From positions 248,001-312,000 of the forward strand of contig CAVSRD010000005.1 of the NCBI GenBank assembly GCA_963730315.1: a stretch of DNA of 64,000 nt. Direction: 5' to 3'. Both the position numbers and the translations under genes were made by a program. Every line of letters starts with the position of its first letter. The stretch's first letter is position 1. The DNA comes from VRUE01 sp963730315. Its GTDB lineage: Bacteria; Actinomycetota; Thermoleophilia; Solirubrobacterales; 70-9. Below, piece by piece: positions 38,640-46,925 of this stretch. Below the pieces are notes generated by a model that had not been told where the DNA came from, searched no databases, and saw nothing but the letters and a program-made list of their open reading frames with translations.

Positions 38640-40421
38640 TCACCCCTCGCGGCCCTCGGAGCGCCGGAGGCGGTACATCCGCAGCCTCCCGAAGCCCTTG
38701 GCGGTGGGCATGTGGCCCACGTAGTCGCAGCGCAGGTCGTCGCGCCGGGTCAGCGCCAGCGCCGCCGCGAACTGCTCGGTCACATACACGGTCCCAGGCG
38801 GGGTCACCGGCTCTATGCGCGCCGTGCGGCTGACGTGGGAGCCCATGAACGCCTGTTCCCCGAGAACCGGATCTCGCACCGCGAAGACCGGGCCCACGTG
38901 CGCGCCGAGCCGAAGCCGCAGGTGGGCTGGAAGCCCTGCCGCCTCCAGGTCGATGCCCGCCATCGCCCGCTGCAGGTCGAGCGCGCAGTCCGCGGCCGTG
39001 GCCGCATCGGTCAGCACCACATAGAGGGCATCCCCCCAGCTGTTCTGGTGCTTGACCGCGGCCGCATACTGCGCCAGGGAGCGTGCGAACGCGGCCAGGA
39101 CGTGGTCGGCGAACCCCGGGAGCTGCTCGTCGTTCAGCTTCGAGAATCCCTTGACGTCCGCGAAGATCATCGCCCGAACGACTCGGCGCGCCCGCTGTCG
39201 ATCCCGAGGTTGAGTGGGGTCCGGCGCTCGCGCGCGATCGAGGCGAATGATCGACGCGGGGTGGCCGCCGCGCCGCCAGGCTTCGACGTCGATCATCGTC
39301 CCGGCATCTCCGGCGGCCCGGCCTCCGTCCCAGAGTGCGAGCTGCCGCGCCTCTGAGCCCAGGAAGCGGGAGCGCAGCAGCGCGCGGCCCATTGCGAGCT
39401 CTGCTGCGTAGCGGTGAAGCACGTCGTCGTCCAAAATGGCGTCCTCGGTCGCGCAGGCGACCTCGCGCGCGGCGTCCAAGCAGCGCTCGAAGCGGTCAAC
39501 CCAGTCCGGGCCCGAGGGACCTACCGATCGGCGGACGAACTCGTCGCGCTCGACGGGGAGGACGACGTTGAGCTCGCTGCCGCGCTCGAGCAACGCCTCC
39601 GCCCAGAGGATGTCCGCGCCGGCCGCCAGCGACCCGTACGCGTACCCGGGGGGATGGCGCCCCACCTCAGCCTGGATGTTCTCGGCGGCCTCGGCCTCCG
39701 CCTCATTCGGAAAGCGGCCACCGCGGCCCGGTGCGCCGATGCGATGGCCGCAGTAGTGAAAGACCGGCGGACCCGCCAGCGGGGCGAGAACCTCTGGGTC
39801 GATCCCCTTCAGCTCGCATATGAGCCCGAGCTGGCGGCGCGTCGTCGCCAGCGCCGCATGATCGCCGCCGTGCCTTGAAGCGGCACGCTCGAGAGCTGCG
39901 GTTGCGCCGGCCACGTCGCTCAGGATCAGGCGGGCCTCCGCCTCGGTGGCGAGCGCGTAATAGGAGTCGTCGGGCTCTCCCTCAAGCAGCCCGAGGACCT
40001 CCCGAGCGGTCGTCTCGGCCTCCCCAGTCTGCCCGGCGACCAGCTCCAGGGTCGCGGCGTTGATCGCCGGGTAGTAACCCCCGGTTAGCTCGTAGACCCT
40101 TCGGTAGGCCGCTGCGGCACCGGCGGCCAACCGGCGGCGCGCGTCTCCACGAACGGCAAGCGCCTCATCCTTCTTGATCCTGGCGGCCAGCGCCCCGACG
40201 TCCTCGGCTTCGCTGCCGTCGAGACCCAGCTCGGTTAAGCGCCGGGCGGCCTCGGCCGTGGAGCCCGAGCGCGCGAGCGCCAGCACGGCGCGGTGGGCGA
40301 GATCGCTGTCCCCGGGACGCTCAGCCAGTCCCCGCTCGCCGAGGTCAACGGCGAGCAGAAGCTCGCCGCGGCGCTCCGCCTCCCTCACGGCCTCGACCCA
40401 CTCTGCAGCGGACCTCTCCAT
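38640..40421 (-). CDS. TPR / SLOG-like / class III nucleotidyl cyclase signalling protein
   Basis: 593 residues from ATG 40421. Residues about 1-205 are helical repeats (TPR-like; the TRAFs-binding annotation often given to such proteins fits). Residues about 215-365 form a Rossmann-like region: FHYCGHRIG, then AYGSLAAGADILWAEALLERG and LNVVLPVERDEF, resembling DprA/LOG (SLOG) nucleotide-binding folds. The C-terminal class III cyclase has both metal Asp residues (FADVKGFSKL and SWGDALYVV) and MGSHVSRTARIEPVTPPG. It likely makes cAMP or cGMP. No membrane segment. Divergent from the TIR-WD40 gene with about 80 bases between. Confidence 0.85.
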   Translation of the reverse strand: MERSAAEWVEAVREAERRGELLLAVDLGERGLAERPGDSDLAHRAVLALARSGSTAEAARRLTELGLDGSEAEDVGALAARIKKDEALAVRGDARRRLAAGAAAAYRRVYELTGGYYPAINAATLELVAGQTGEAETTAREVLGLLEGEPDDSYYALATEAEARLILSDVAGATAALERAASRHGGDHAALATTRRQLGLICELKGIDPEVLAPLAGPPVFHYCGHRIGAPGRGGRFPNEAEAEAAENIQAEVGRHPPGYAYGSLAAGADILWAEALLERGSELNVVLPVERDEFVRRSVGPSGPDWVDRFERCLDAAREVACATEDAILDDDVLHRYAAELAMGRALLRSRFLGSEARQLALWDGGRAAGDAGTMIDVEAWRRGGHPASIIRLDRARAPDPTQPRDRQRARRVVRAMIFADVKGFSKLNDEQLPGFADHVLAAFARSLAQYAAAVKHQNSWGDALYVVLTDAATAADCALDLQRAMAGIDLEAAGLPAHLRLRLGAHVGPVFAVRDPVLGEQAFMGSHVSRTARIEPVTPPGTVYVTEQFAAALALTRRDDLRCDYVGHMPTAKGFGRLRMYRLRRSEGREG

Positions 40422-40494
40422 CACGCTAGCTTGCCGCACCGCTCAAGGGCTTGCACGGCCCAAGGCGATAACGGATCATTCTGCAATCGGGGAG

Positions 40495-43400
40495 GTTGCC
40501 AAGAGAGCGAGCGTCTTCATCTCCTACTCCAGGAGCGACGCTGGCTTCGTTCGCAAGCTGCTCGAGGAGCTGCAGCGCTCCGAGCGCGAGATATGGGTGG
40601 ACCTCGAGGACATCCCGCCGACCGCGGACTGGCTCGCCGAGGTCAAAGCGGGGATCGAGGCGGCGGAAACGTTCGTCTTCGTGATCAGCCCCGACTCGAT
40701 CGGCTCGGAGGTGTGCCAGACCGAGGTCGCGCACGCAGCGGGGCTGAACAAGCGGATCGTCCCGGTGGTCCGCGGCGACGTGGACGAGCGCCTGGTGCCC
40801 GAGCCGCTCGCAAAGCGCAACTGGATCTTCTGCCGCGACGACGAGGAGTTCGACTCGGGCGTGACGGCGCTGAACGACGCCCTCGACACCGACCTCGACT
40901 GGCTGCACGCCCACGCCGAGCTGCTGAGGAGGGCGTTGGCGTGGGAGCGAGGCGGCCGGCGGGCCAGCGCGCTGCTTCGCGGTACCGAGCTGGGGGAGGC
41001 CGAGGCCTGGCTCGGCTCCGGAGCCGGGGGCGGCCAGCAGCCGACGGCGGCCCACCGGGAGTTCATCCTGGCCAGCCGGCGGGCGGCGGGGCGGCGGCAG
41101 CGGTCCTTCCTCGCCGCGGTCAGCGTAGCCCTGGTCATCGCGATCGGTCTGGCGATCCTGGCGCTGACGCAACGGAGCGCCGCGATCGAGAACCAGAAGC
41201 GAGCCGAATCGCAGCAGCTCGCGGCCGTCGCCAACTCCCAGCTACGGGTCGATCCCGAGCGGAGCCTGCTGCTCGCGCTCCAGGCCCTCGACCGCTCCGA
41301 GACGGGCGCGGCACGGGAAAGCCTGAAGCGCGCACTCGGCGCCTCGCGGGTGCGGGCGACCCTGATCGGGCGCGACAATGCCATCTTCAGCCCCGACGGC
41401 CGCACCCTGACGACGATCGCGGAGGGCAACGCCTACCTCTGGGACGCGAAGAGCTGGAAGCTGCTGGCCGTCTCGAGGGGCAAGCCCTTTTCCTTCGCCG
41501 AACCTGCCGTCTACAGCCCCGACGGCACAATGGTGGCGATCGGGGAGAACCACCAGGATCGGATCCTCGACGCACGCACCGGGAGGGAGCTCTCGAGGAT
41601 CCCGGGGGCTGTTGGCCTGGCCTTCTCCAACGACAGCTCCCTGCTCGCCGCCGGGGCGTTTCGCAGCGGAGTGATCTGGATCTGGGACCCGTGGACCGGG
41701 AAGCGGTTGCGGACGCTGCGAGGCCACCCCCAGTGGGCCATATGGCTGGCATGGGCACCGGGAAAGCACCTGGCTAGCGCGAGCATCGACGGCACGGCAA
41801 GGATCTGGTCTGTCGAAGGCAGAGGCGGCAACGTCAAGGGAAGCGGTCGGAGCGTGGTCCTCCGCGGCCACAACGGACGGCTCACGGACATCGAGTACAG
41901 CCCGGACGGCGAGGTGATCGCAACCGCGAGCGAAGACGGCAGCGCGAGGCTCTGGGACGCGAGTTCGGGCGCGGAGCTGGCCGTGCTTCGCAGCGGCCGG
42001 CACGGAAAGGTCGAGAGCGTCGACTTCAGCCCCGACGGCTCGCTCGTGGTGGTGCCGCAGGGAGACGGGACAGTGCAGATCTGGAGCAGCGAGGGGCGCC
42101 TGGTGCGGAGCCTGCGCGGGCATCGCGGGGAAGTGCGCAGCGCCAAATTCAGCCCAGACGGGCGCCTGGTCGCAAGTGCGGGCGGGTTCCAGGATCAGAC
42201 CGCCCGCCTCTGGAACGTGCGCAACGGCCGCACGGTTGCGGTGCTGCGCGGGCACCGGGACGCCATCAAGCGAGTGGACTTCAGCCCCGATGGCTCGCTG
42301 CTCGCAACCGTGAGCCTCGACATGACGGCCCGCGTCTGGTCGGTGAGCTCCGGCGAGGACGCCGTCAGCCTGCCGGGAGGAGGCGACGCCGAGGTGACTG
42401 CCCTCGCCGCGGCCCCGGCGGGCAGGGTGATCGCGACAGGCGACACCCACGGCAACATCCGCCTCTGGAACGCCATGAGCGGCGCCCCGGTGGCTGCCCT
42501 AAACGCCGGCCGGAGCGCGATTCGCTCGCTGGCGTTCGCCCCGGACGGAAAGGCGCTGGTGGCCGCCGGCGACTCGTCGCAGGCCCGGATCTACGCGCTT
42601 GCCGGGGATGGATCGGCAAGGGTACTCCGTGGACACGTCGGGCCGATCAACGCGGTGGCAGTGGATGGCGCCAGCGATCGGGTGCTGACCGCCGCCCAGG
42701 ACGGGACGGTGCGGCTCTGGGGCCTGGATGGCAGCCCCGAGCGGGTCCTCGGTGGTGAGGGTGGAGAAGGACAAGGTGATGATGAGGGCAGCGCCGCGGT
42801 GAGGACGGCGGCGTTCGATCCAGCGGGGGAGCGGGTGATCGCCGGATACGACGACGGGGTCGCGCGGATTTGGGACGCTGGGAGCGGTCGGCTGGAGCGC
42901 TCCCTCCCGGCCCACGATGGCCTGATCACCCGCGTCGGTTTCAGCCCCGACGGCGAGCTCGCGGTCACCGCGGGCGATGACGGGAGGGCGGTGGTTTGGA
43001 ATGCTGCCAGCGGCGAGCGGATCGCGGTGCTCCAGGGCCATGCCGGCGCGGTCAACGACGCGCGCTTCTCGCCGGACGGCGAGTCCGTGGTGACCGCGAG
43101 CGACGACGGCACGGCGCGAGTCTGGGACGCCCGCAGCGGCGAGCAGCTGCAGCTGCTGAGCAGTCATGAGGGGCCGCGGGGGGAAACCTGGCGCGTGATC
43201 ACCGCATCCTTCGACCGCGACGGCGAGCTCGTCCTCACGGGGGGGTTAGACGGCACCGCGCGCGTCTGGGAGGCCCGCAGCGGCGAGCCCGTGGCGACGC
43301 TCGACGGACCGGGCCGCTTCGTCGCCACGGCCGAGTTCACCCCCGACGGAGCGGTGGCGATCGGCGCCGAGGACAGCGAGACCGCCCTGCTGTATTCCTG

Positions 43401-43506
43401 CGAGCTGTGCCTCACGCCGGCCGCGCTGCGGGAACTCGCCGAAGAGCGGGTGACCCGCGAGCTGACCGCGGCCGAGCGAACCGAGTTCCTGGACGGGGGG
43501 CGCTGA
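40495..43506 (+). CDS. TIR domain - transmembrane - WD40 repeat protein
   Basis: About 1003 residues. The N-terminal TIR domain begins KRASVFISYSRSDAGFV; the NADase-type catalytic Glu is in SPDSIGSEVCQTEVAHA. After a linker comes one membrane helix (SFLAAVSVALVIAIGLAILAL), then an Ala/Glu-rich helical stretch, then about 16 WD40 repeats (FSPDG at most blades, RIWD/RLWN ends), enough for two propellers. No NTPase domain is present between them. There is no ATG, GTG or TTG in frame before the TIR from 40422 on; 40495 (GTT) is the nearest in-frame codon after GGGGAGG, so the true start is unresolved. The frame stays open upstream only inside the antisense cyclase gene. Confidence 0.88.
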   Translation, partial: VAKRASVFISYSRSDAGFVRKLLEELQRSEREIWVDLEDIPPTADWLAEVKAGIEAAETFVFVISPDSIGSEVCQTEVAHAAGLNKRIVPVVRGDVDERLVPEPLAKRNWIFCRDDEEFDSGVTALNDALDTDLDWLHAHAELLRRALAWERGGRRASALLRGTELGEAEAWLGSGAGGGQQPTAAHREFILASRRAAGRRQRSFLAAVSVALVIAIGLAILALTQRSAAIENQKRAESQQLAAVANSQLRVDPERSLLLALQALDRSETGAARESLKRALGASRVRATLIGRDNAIFSPDGRTLTTIAEGNAYLWDAKSWKLLAVSRGKPFSFAEPAVYSPDGTMVAIGENHQDRILDARTGRELSRIPGAVGLAFSNDSSLLAAGAFRSGVIWIWDPWTGKRLRTLRGHPQWAIWLAWAPGKHLASASIDGTARIWSVEGRGGNVKGSGRSVVLRGHNGRLTDIEYSPDGEVIATASEDGSARLWDASSGAELAVLRSGRHGKVESVDFSPDGSLVVVPQGDGTVQIWSSEGRLVRSLRGHRGEVRSAKFSPDGRLVASAGGFQDQTARLWNVRNGRTVAVLRGHRDAIKRVDFSPDGSLLATVSLDMTARVWSVSSGEDAVSLPGGGDAEVTALAAAPAGRVIATGDTHGNIRLWNAMSGAPVAALNAGRSAIRSLAFAPDGKALVAAGDSSQARIYALAGDGSARVLRGHVGPINAVAVDGASDRVLTAAQDGTVRLWGLDGSPERVLGGEGGEGQGDDEGSAAVRTAAFDPAGERVIAGYDDGVARIWDAGSGRLERSLPAHDGLITRVGFSPDGELAVTAGDDGRAVVWNAASGERIAVLQGHAGAVNDARFSPDGESVVTASDDGTARVWDARSGEQLQLLSSHEGPRGETWRVITASFDRDGELVLTGGLDGTARVWEARSGEPVATLDGPGRFVATAEFTPDGAVAIGAEDSETALLYSCELCLTPAALRELAEERVTRELTAAERTEFLDGGR

Positions 43507-43547
43507 GCTCGCGCCTATCGGGCCGACGATCCGGACGGGGTGCCGCC

Positions 43548-44093
43548 TTACCCGCCTTTCCCTTCGGTGGTGAGCAAGGGATTCACTTCGCGGGCACATT
43601 CATCTACCCCATATGCCCGAAAAGCCCTGAACAGGTTTCGGTATAGCCCTTCGACATGCAGCGTCCGAAGGACGCTGGGGTCGGTCACCGCCTGTTCGAT
43701 CCGGTCGGCATCCTCGCTGCCGGCGTCGACGATCGCGGCAACCTGCTGCTCGTCGCCCGTGGGCGCTGGGATCGCGTCGATTTCGTCGACCGCTTTGTGG
43801 ATCAGCGGGCCCAGTTCCCGAAAGAACGTGAGCACTTCATCGGTCTCCGGTGGACGCTTGCGGAACACATTGGCTTGGCGCTGTCCCACCACTTCGGCGG
43901 CCTTGACGCAGATCCGGTTGGCCCGCGCCACGAACTGCGCCTTCGTGATCGCCTCCTCTGAGGTTTCATCACCCCCGCCGCAGGCGATCGGCAGGCCAGC
44001 GAAGGACAGGACCAGCGGGAGCACGAGCCACGACGTGATCCTGCGCCGCCCGACCTGAGTAGAACCATCCGATCCAGCCATCCTCGCCTCCAT
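43548..44093 (-). CDS. small exported protein with Ile-Cys motif
   Basis: 181 residues from ATG 44093 (44081 possible). A signal (SWLVLPLVLSFAGLPIAC-GGG) ends in a lipobox-like sequence, so it may be a lipoprotein. The mature part is helical with FVARANRICVKAAEV, then EIDAIPAPTGDEQQVAAIV and a second Cys near the end (GVDECAREV). The spacing of FV..A..IC, I.A.P.P..DE and a late Cys recurs in the protein at 53517-54002, so the two are probably members of one family. Function unknown. Confidence 0.7.
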   Translation of the reverse strand: MEARMAGSDGSTQVGRRRITSWLVLPLVLSFAGLPIACGGGDETSEEAITKAQFVARANRICVKAAEVVGQRQANVFRKRPPETDEVLTFFRELGPLIHKAVDEIDAIPAPTGDEQQVAAIVDAGSEDADRIEQAVTDPSVLRTLHVEGLYRNLFRAFRAYGVDECAREVNPLLTTEGKGG

Positions 44094-44408
44094 GGCTCGT
44101 CGCCAGCGCGGAACGTCAATGATAACCGCCCTGCTCGAGGCGGTTAAGGACCTTGGTCTCGTCCTCACCCTAAGGTGACTGCCACCCAGCGGCGCCTGCA
44201 GCAAGCAGGTCAACGGGTTACCCTTGGTATGCGGGAATTCAAGGAGCTTCATGAACAGAGCGGGAGCCGGCGCGCAGCGCTCAACTGGGCCAGCCTTCAG
44301 CATGGAAGGTGACGGCGGGGATGCCTGCGGCGCCGCCGGGCTGGCCGCCTCGCGGTCCCGCGACCGGTCCGACCTGGCCCCGATCGGACCCGGTGGGGTG
44401 AGGAGTTC
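44094..44408. other. divergent intergenic region upstream of sigma factor gene
   Basis: No supported gene. It should hold the promoters of the exported-protein gene (minus) and the ECF sigma gene (plus). I could not identify a convincing ECF-type -35/-10 pair by eye. Confidence 0.4.
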
Positions 44409-45002
44409 ATGAAGAAGGCCGGCGCCGGCCCAGGGCCGGCTTTGAGATCCCAAACTGCGGCTGCCAATGCAACCTCCCGAGAGGATGCCCGGCTGGTAGC
44501 ACTTTGCCTAGAGGGCGATCAGCGAGCCTGGGGCGAGCTCGTCGATCGCTACTCGAGCTATGTCTATGCGATCGCGGTGCGCGGCTTCCAGTTCGACGAG
44601 CACGCCGCGGAGGACCTCTTCCAGGAGGTCTTCGCGCGCACCTACGAGCGGCTCGACCAGCTTCGGGACCCCGGTGCTCTGCGCGCCTGGATCGGCCAGC
44701 TCGCCCGCCGCCTCGCGGTCGATCAACTGCGCGGCCGCAGGGCGGAGGTGGGCCTCGGGGAGGTACCCGAGCCCGAGGCGGCCGAGGACGCGATCGCCGA
44801 GATCGAGGCCGCGCTGAACGTGCAACAGATGCTCGGTCGCCTGCCCGAGCCCTTCGGGGAGATCCTCGATCGCTTTTTCGCCCGCGGCGAGAGCTACCGG
44901 AAGATCGCCGCTGCGCTGGATCTTCCGCCGGGTACGATCGCAAGCCGGATCTCGCGCGGGCTCGAGAAGCTCCGGGCGCTGCTCGAGGAGGAAGATCATT
45001 GA
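44409..45002 (+). CDS. ECF-type RNA polymerase sigma factor
   Basis: A 197-residue group 4 sigma factor. Region 2 runs DARLVALCLEGDQRAWGELVDRYSSYVYAIAVR with the -10 helix DLFQEVFARTYERLDQLRDP. Region 4 ends in GESYRKIAAALDLPPGTIASRISRGLEKLRALL, the -35 reading HTH. GAGGAG precedes ATG 44409. The next two genes (45033 and 45307) lie on the same strand, the latter overlapping, so they form one unit. No typical zinc anti-sigma gene is present. Confidence 0.92.
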   Translation: MKKAGAGPGPALRSQTAAANATSREDARLVALCLEGDQRAWGELVDRYSSYVYAIAVRGFQFDEHAAEDLFQEVFARTYERLDQLRDPGALRAWIGQLARRLAVDQLRGRRAEVGLGEVPEPEAAEDAIAEIEAALNVQQMLGRLPEPFGEILDRFFARGESYRKIAAALDLPPGTIASRISRGLEKLRALLEEEDH

Positions 45003-45032
45003 CTCCCCATCCGTCCAAGGAATAGAGGCCAG

Positions 45033-45317
45033 GTGACCCACCACGACGAGAACGATCTCGCCAGAGCGCTGGAGACGCTGCCTCCGGCTCCCTCGGCATG
45101 GGTCGAGGCGGCCAAGGAGCTGCCGCGAATGCGTTCGGAAGCCGACTGGGAGGAGATCGTCCGCCGTGCCGCTCGAGATGCCGCCTTCCGCAAGGCCGTG
45201 ATCAAAGCGATGGAGCGTTCCCTCGCCGAGACAAGCGACGCGTCCGAGCGCCGCTCCCTCGCTGAACTTCGCGAGCGACTCGGCGCAAGTGAGGATCCCG
45301 TTCAAGATGACGGCTGA
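45033..45317 (+). CDS. small hypothetical protein between sigma factor and FTCD_C-like gene
   Basis: A 94-residue, acidic, helical protein starting at GTG 45033. It has no membrane segment and no Cys or His pair, so it is not a ZAS-type anti-sigma factor. The middle (EADWEEIVRRAARDAAFRKAVIKAMERSLAE) resembles no family I know. It sits 30 bases after the sigma gene and overlaps the next gene by 11 bases, so it is likely a functional partner, for example an anti-sigma factor of a new kind or an adaptor. Confidence 0.6.
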   Translation: MTHHDENDLARALETLPPAPSAWVEAAKELPRMRSEADWEEIVRRAARDAAFRKAVIKAMERSLAETSDASERRSLAELRERLGASEDPVQDDG

Positions 45318-45942
45318 GCCGGCACCGGGGAAGCGCGAAGACCGCCTCGGGGCCCTTGTCGGCGATCTGCTCGACGATCTCGCCACCAAGTCGTTGAGCC
45401 CCGCGGCCTCCTCGGTCGCCGCGATGAGCATCGCCTTTGCGGCGGCGCTGACGGCGAAGGCGGCGCGGCGCTCGGCGGCCGAGATGGAATCGGCCGCGGC
45501 CACCGCCGCTCAGGCCGACTCGCTGCGCCGCCGCGCCTTGGCGCTCGCCTCGCTCAACGCCGAGGCCTACGAACTCGCGATCTCGACGCTCGCCTCGTCT
45601 GCTGAGGGCGAGAAGCCACCGACGCCGGCCGACGGCGGTGAGGATCGGGACCTGGAGATCCGCGACGCCTTAGCCAGGACCAGCGACGCCCTCTCGAGAC
45701 TGCTGGAGGTCGCCTGTGACGTCTGCCTTCTGGCGAACCTAGTCGCCAAGCAGGGCAAGCCCGGCGCCCAGGCGGACGCCGCCGTTGCGGCGACGCAGGC
45801 CGAGGCGGGTGCGCGGGCAGCGATGGAGCTGATCGAGATCAACCTGTTGAGCGACGAGCTCGAGGACGCCAAGCGCGAAGCCCGCGATGCGCTGGCGACC
45901 GCGTCTGAGGCGGCCGGGCACGCTCTGGCGGCGGCGCTGTAA
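45307..45942 (+). CDS. cyclodeaminase/cyclohydrolase (FTCD_C) family-like protein
   Basis: 211 residues from ATG 45307. The opening LVGDLLDDLATKSLSPAASSVAAMSIAFAAALTAKAARRS matches the N-terminal helices of the FTCD_C fold (formimino-THF cyclodeaminase and related helical proteins), where a Gly/Pro-rich turn precedes the Ala-rich helix. The whole protein is an all-alpha bundle of similar length to the family. The usual G-G-G-S turn is replaced by A-A-S-S, so folate chemistry is uncertain. The partner of an ECF sigma factor would be unusual for a folate enzyme. Confidence 0.65.
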   Translation: MTAEPAPGKREDRLGALVGDLLDDLATKSLSPAASSVAAMSIAFAAALTAKAARRSAAEMESAAATAAQADSLRRRALALASLNAEAYELAISTLASSAEGEKPPTPADGGEDRDLEIRDALARTSDALSRLLEVACDVCLLANLVAKQGKPGAQADAAVAATQAEAGARAAMELIEINLLSDELEDAKREARDALATASEAAGHALAAAL

Positions 45943-46137
45943 CAGGCCCCGACGACTCCCCGGTGCGGGCTTTACGGAAGAAACCGGTTCCGACCTCGGT
46001 GATCTCGAATCGACCGTCTCCGACCTCTGCTCGGAACTGAACGTCTACTGCTGAGGAGCAAGGCGAGAAGCCCGGGATTGGGATGCGCGGCTTTCTTGCC
46101 CAACGGTCTTCGACAGGCTCATAGACCGGTGCCGAGC

Positions 46138-46465
46138 ATGTCGAACATCTTCAGACCCAAGTTCGCAGGAGCTGGTGATCGTGCTCTCGGGACAGCCCAG
46201 CCTTCGCACGCCGGAGGGTGTGCGCGAGCTCGAACCGGGCGAGGCCATCCGCTTCCCACTCAGCGAGGAGGGTGCGCACCAGATCCTCAACCGCACCGAG
46301 GAGCCCGCAACCTTCCTCGCGCTCTCCAGCCATGGGCATCCCGACGTAGTCGTCTATCCGGACTCCGACAAGATCGGCGTCGGCGAGCGCCTGCCACGAG
46401 GCGGCGGGCTGCGAGCCTTCTTCCGGCGCGGGGATAGCGTGGACTACTTCGAGGGAGAGCGGTAA
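46138..46465 (+). pseudogene. cupin-domain protein with internal deletion
   Basis: ATG 46138 opens MSNIFRPKF, a typical start of small cupin proteins. After nine residues the frame is lost. From about 46163 another frame reads QELVIVLSGQPSLRTPEGVRELEPGEAIRFPLS...AHQILNRTEEPATFLALSS...YPDSDKIGV...FFRRGDSVDYFEGE, the second half of the same family. The residues in between (about 50, with the first metal motif) are missing, with a frame change, so an internal deletion has occurred. A shortened product from GTG 46175 is conceivable but would lack the first cupin motif. Confidence 0.65.
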
Positions 46466-46508
46466 GCCCGACTGATCCCTTGCTGCTCGGCGCCGGCCTG
46501 GGCTGCGC

Positions 46509-46775
46509 TCAGCCGGCCCCGCCGATCTTCGCCTGCACGGCGCTCACCAGCTCGTTCAGCTCGGCCTCGTGGGCCTCCTCGACCCAGACGCCGGACTTGT
46601 TCTTGTTGAGACCAGTCTGATACTCGAGCTTGACGTTGAGCCGACCCTTCTTGGGCGGCTTCACCTCGATCTTGCGGACGTTCTCGATCGGGACCCGGGT
46701 CAGCTCTCCGGCGCCGAACTCGAAGATCGCACCGTCGAAGCCCAGGTAACCACTGGGCCAGCTCGGCACCTTCAT
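46509..46775 (-). CDS. small PH-like hypothetical protein, 88 aa
   Basis: From ATG 46775 the protein reads as seven or so beta strands and a last helix (GYLGFDGAIFEFGAGELTRVPIENVRKIEVKPPKKGRLNVKLEYQTG...ELNELVSAVQAKI), the pattern of a bacterial PH/GRAM-like domain. No signal or membrane segment. Function unknown. The upstream extension to 46910 has no coding bias. Convergent with the decayed cupin gene. Confidence 0.7.
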   Translation of the reverse strand: MKVPSWPSGYLGFDGAIFEFGAGELTRVPIENVRKIEVKPPKKGRLNVKLEYQTGLNKNKSGVWVEEAHEAELNELVSAVQAKIGGAG

Positions 46776-46925
46776 GCCTTGGACTCTACGCGATGCAAGG
46801 TCCGCAACCGGCGCCCCCCTCCGGCACCACAGGGCCGCTGCGGGGCGCGGTTTTGACGGCATGCCATCCTTGAGGCAGGACCGAAGCGGACAAGCCGCAT
46901 CGAGTTCCACAGAGAGGGGTTCTCC

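Noticed and set aside
38640..43506. Known Thoeris or CBASS defence locus
   Set aside because: No ThsA-type Sir2/Macro effector, no CD-NTase and no Cap accessory genes. The domain order differs from both systems.
45033..45317. Zinc-binding anti-sigma factor partner of the ECF sigma factor
   Set aside because: The protein has no Cys pair and no His-x3-Cys-x2-Cys motif, and no membrane segment.
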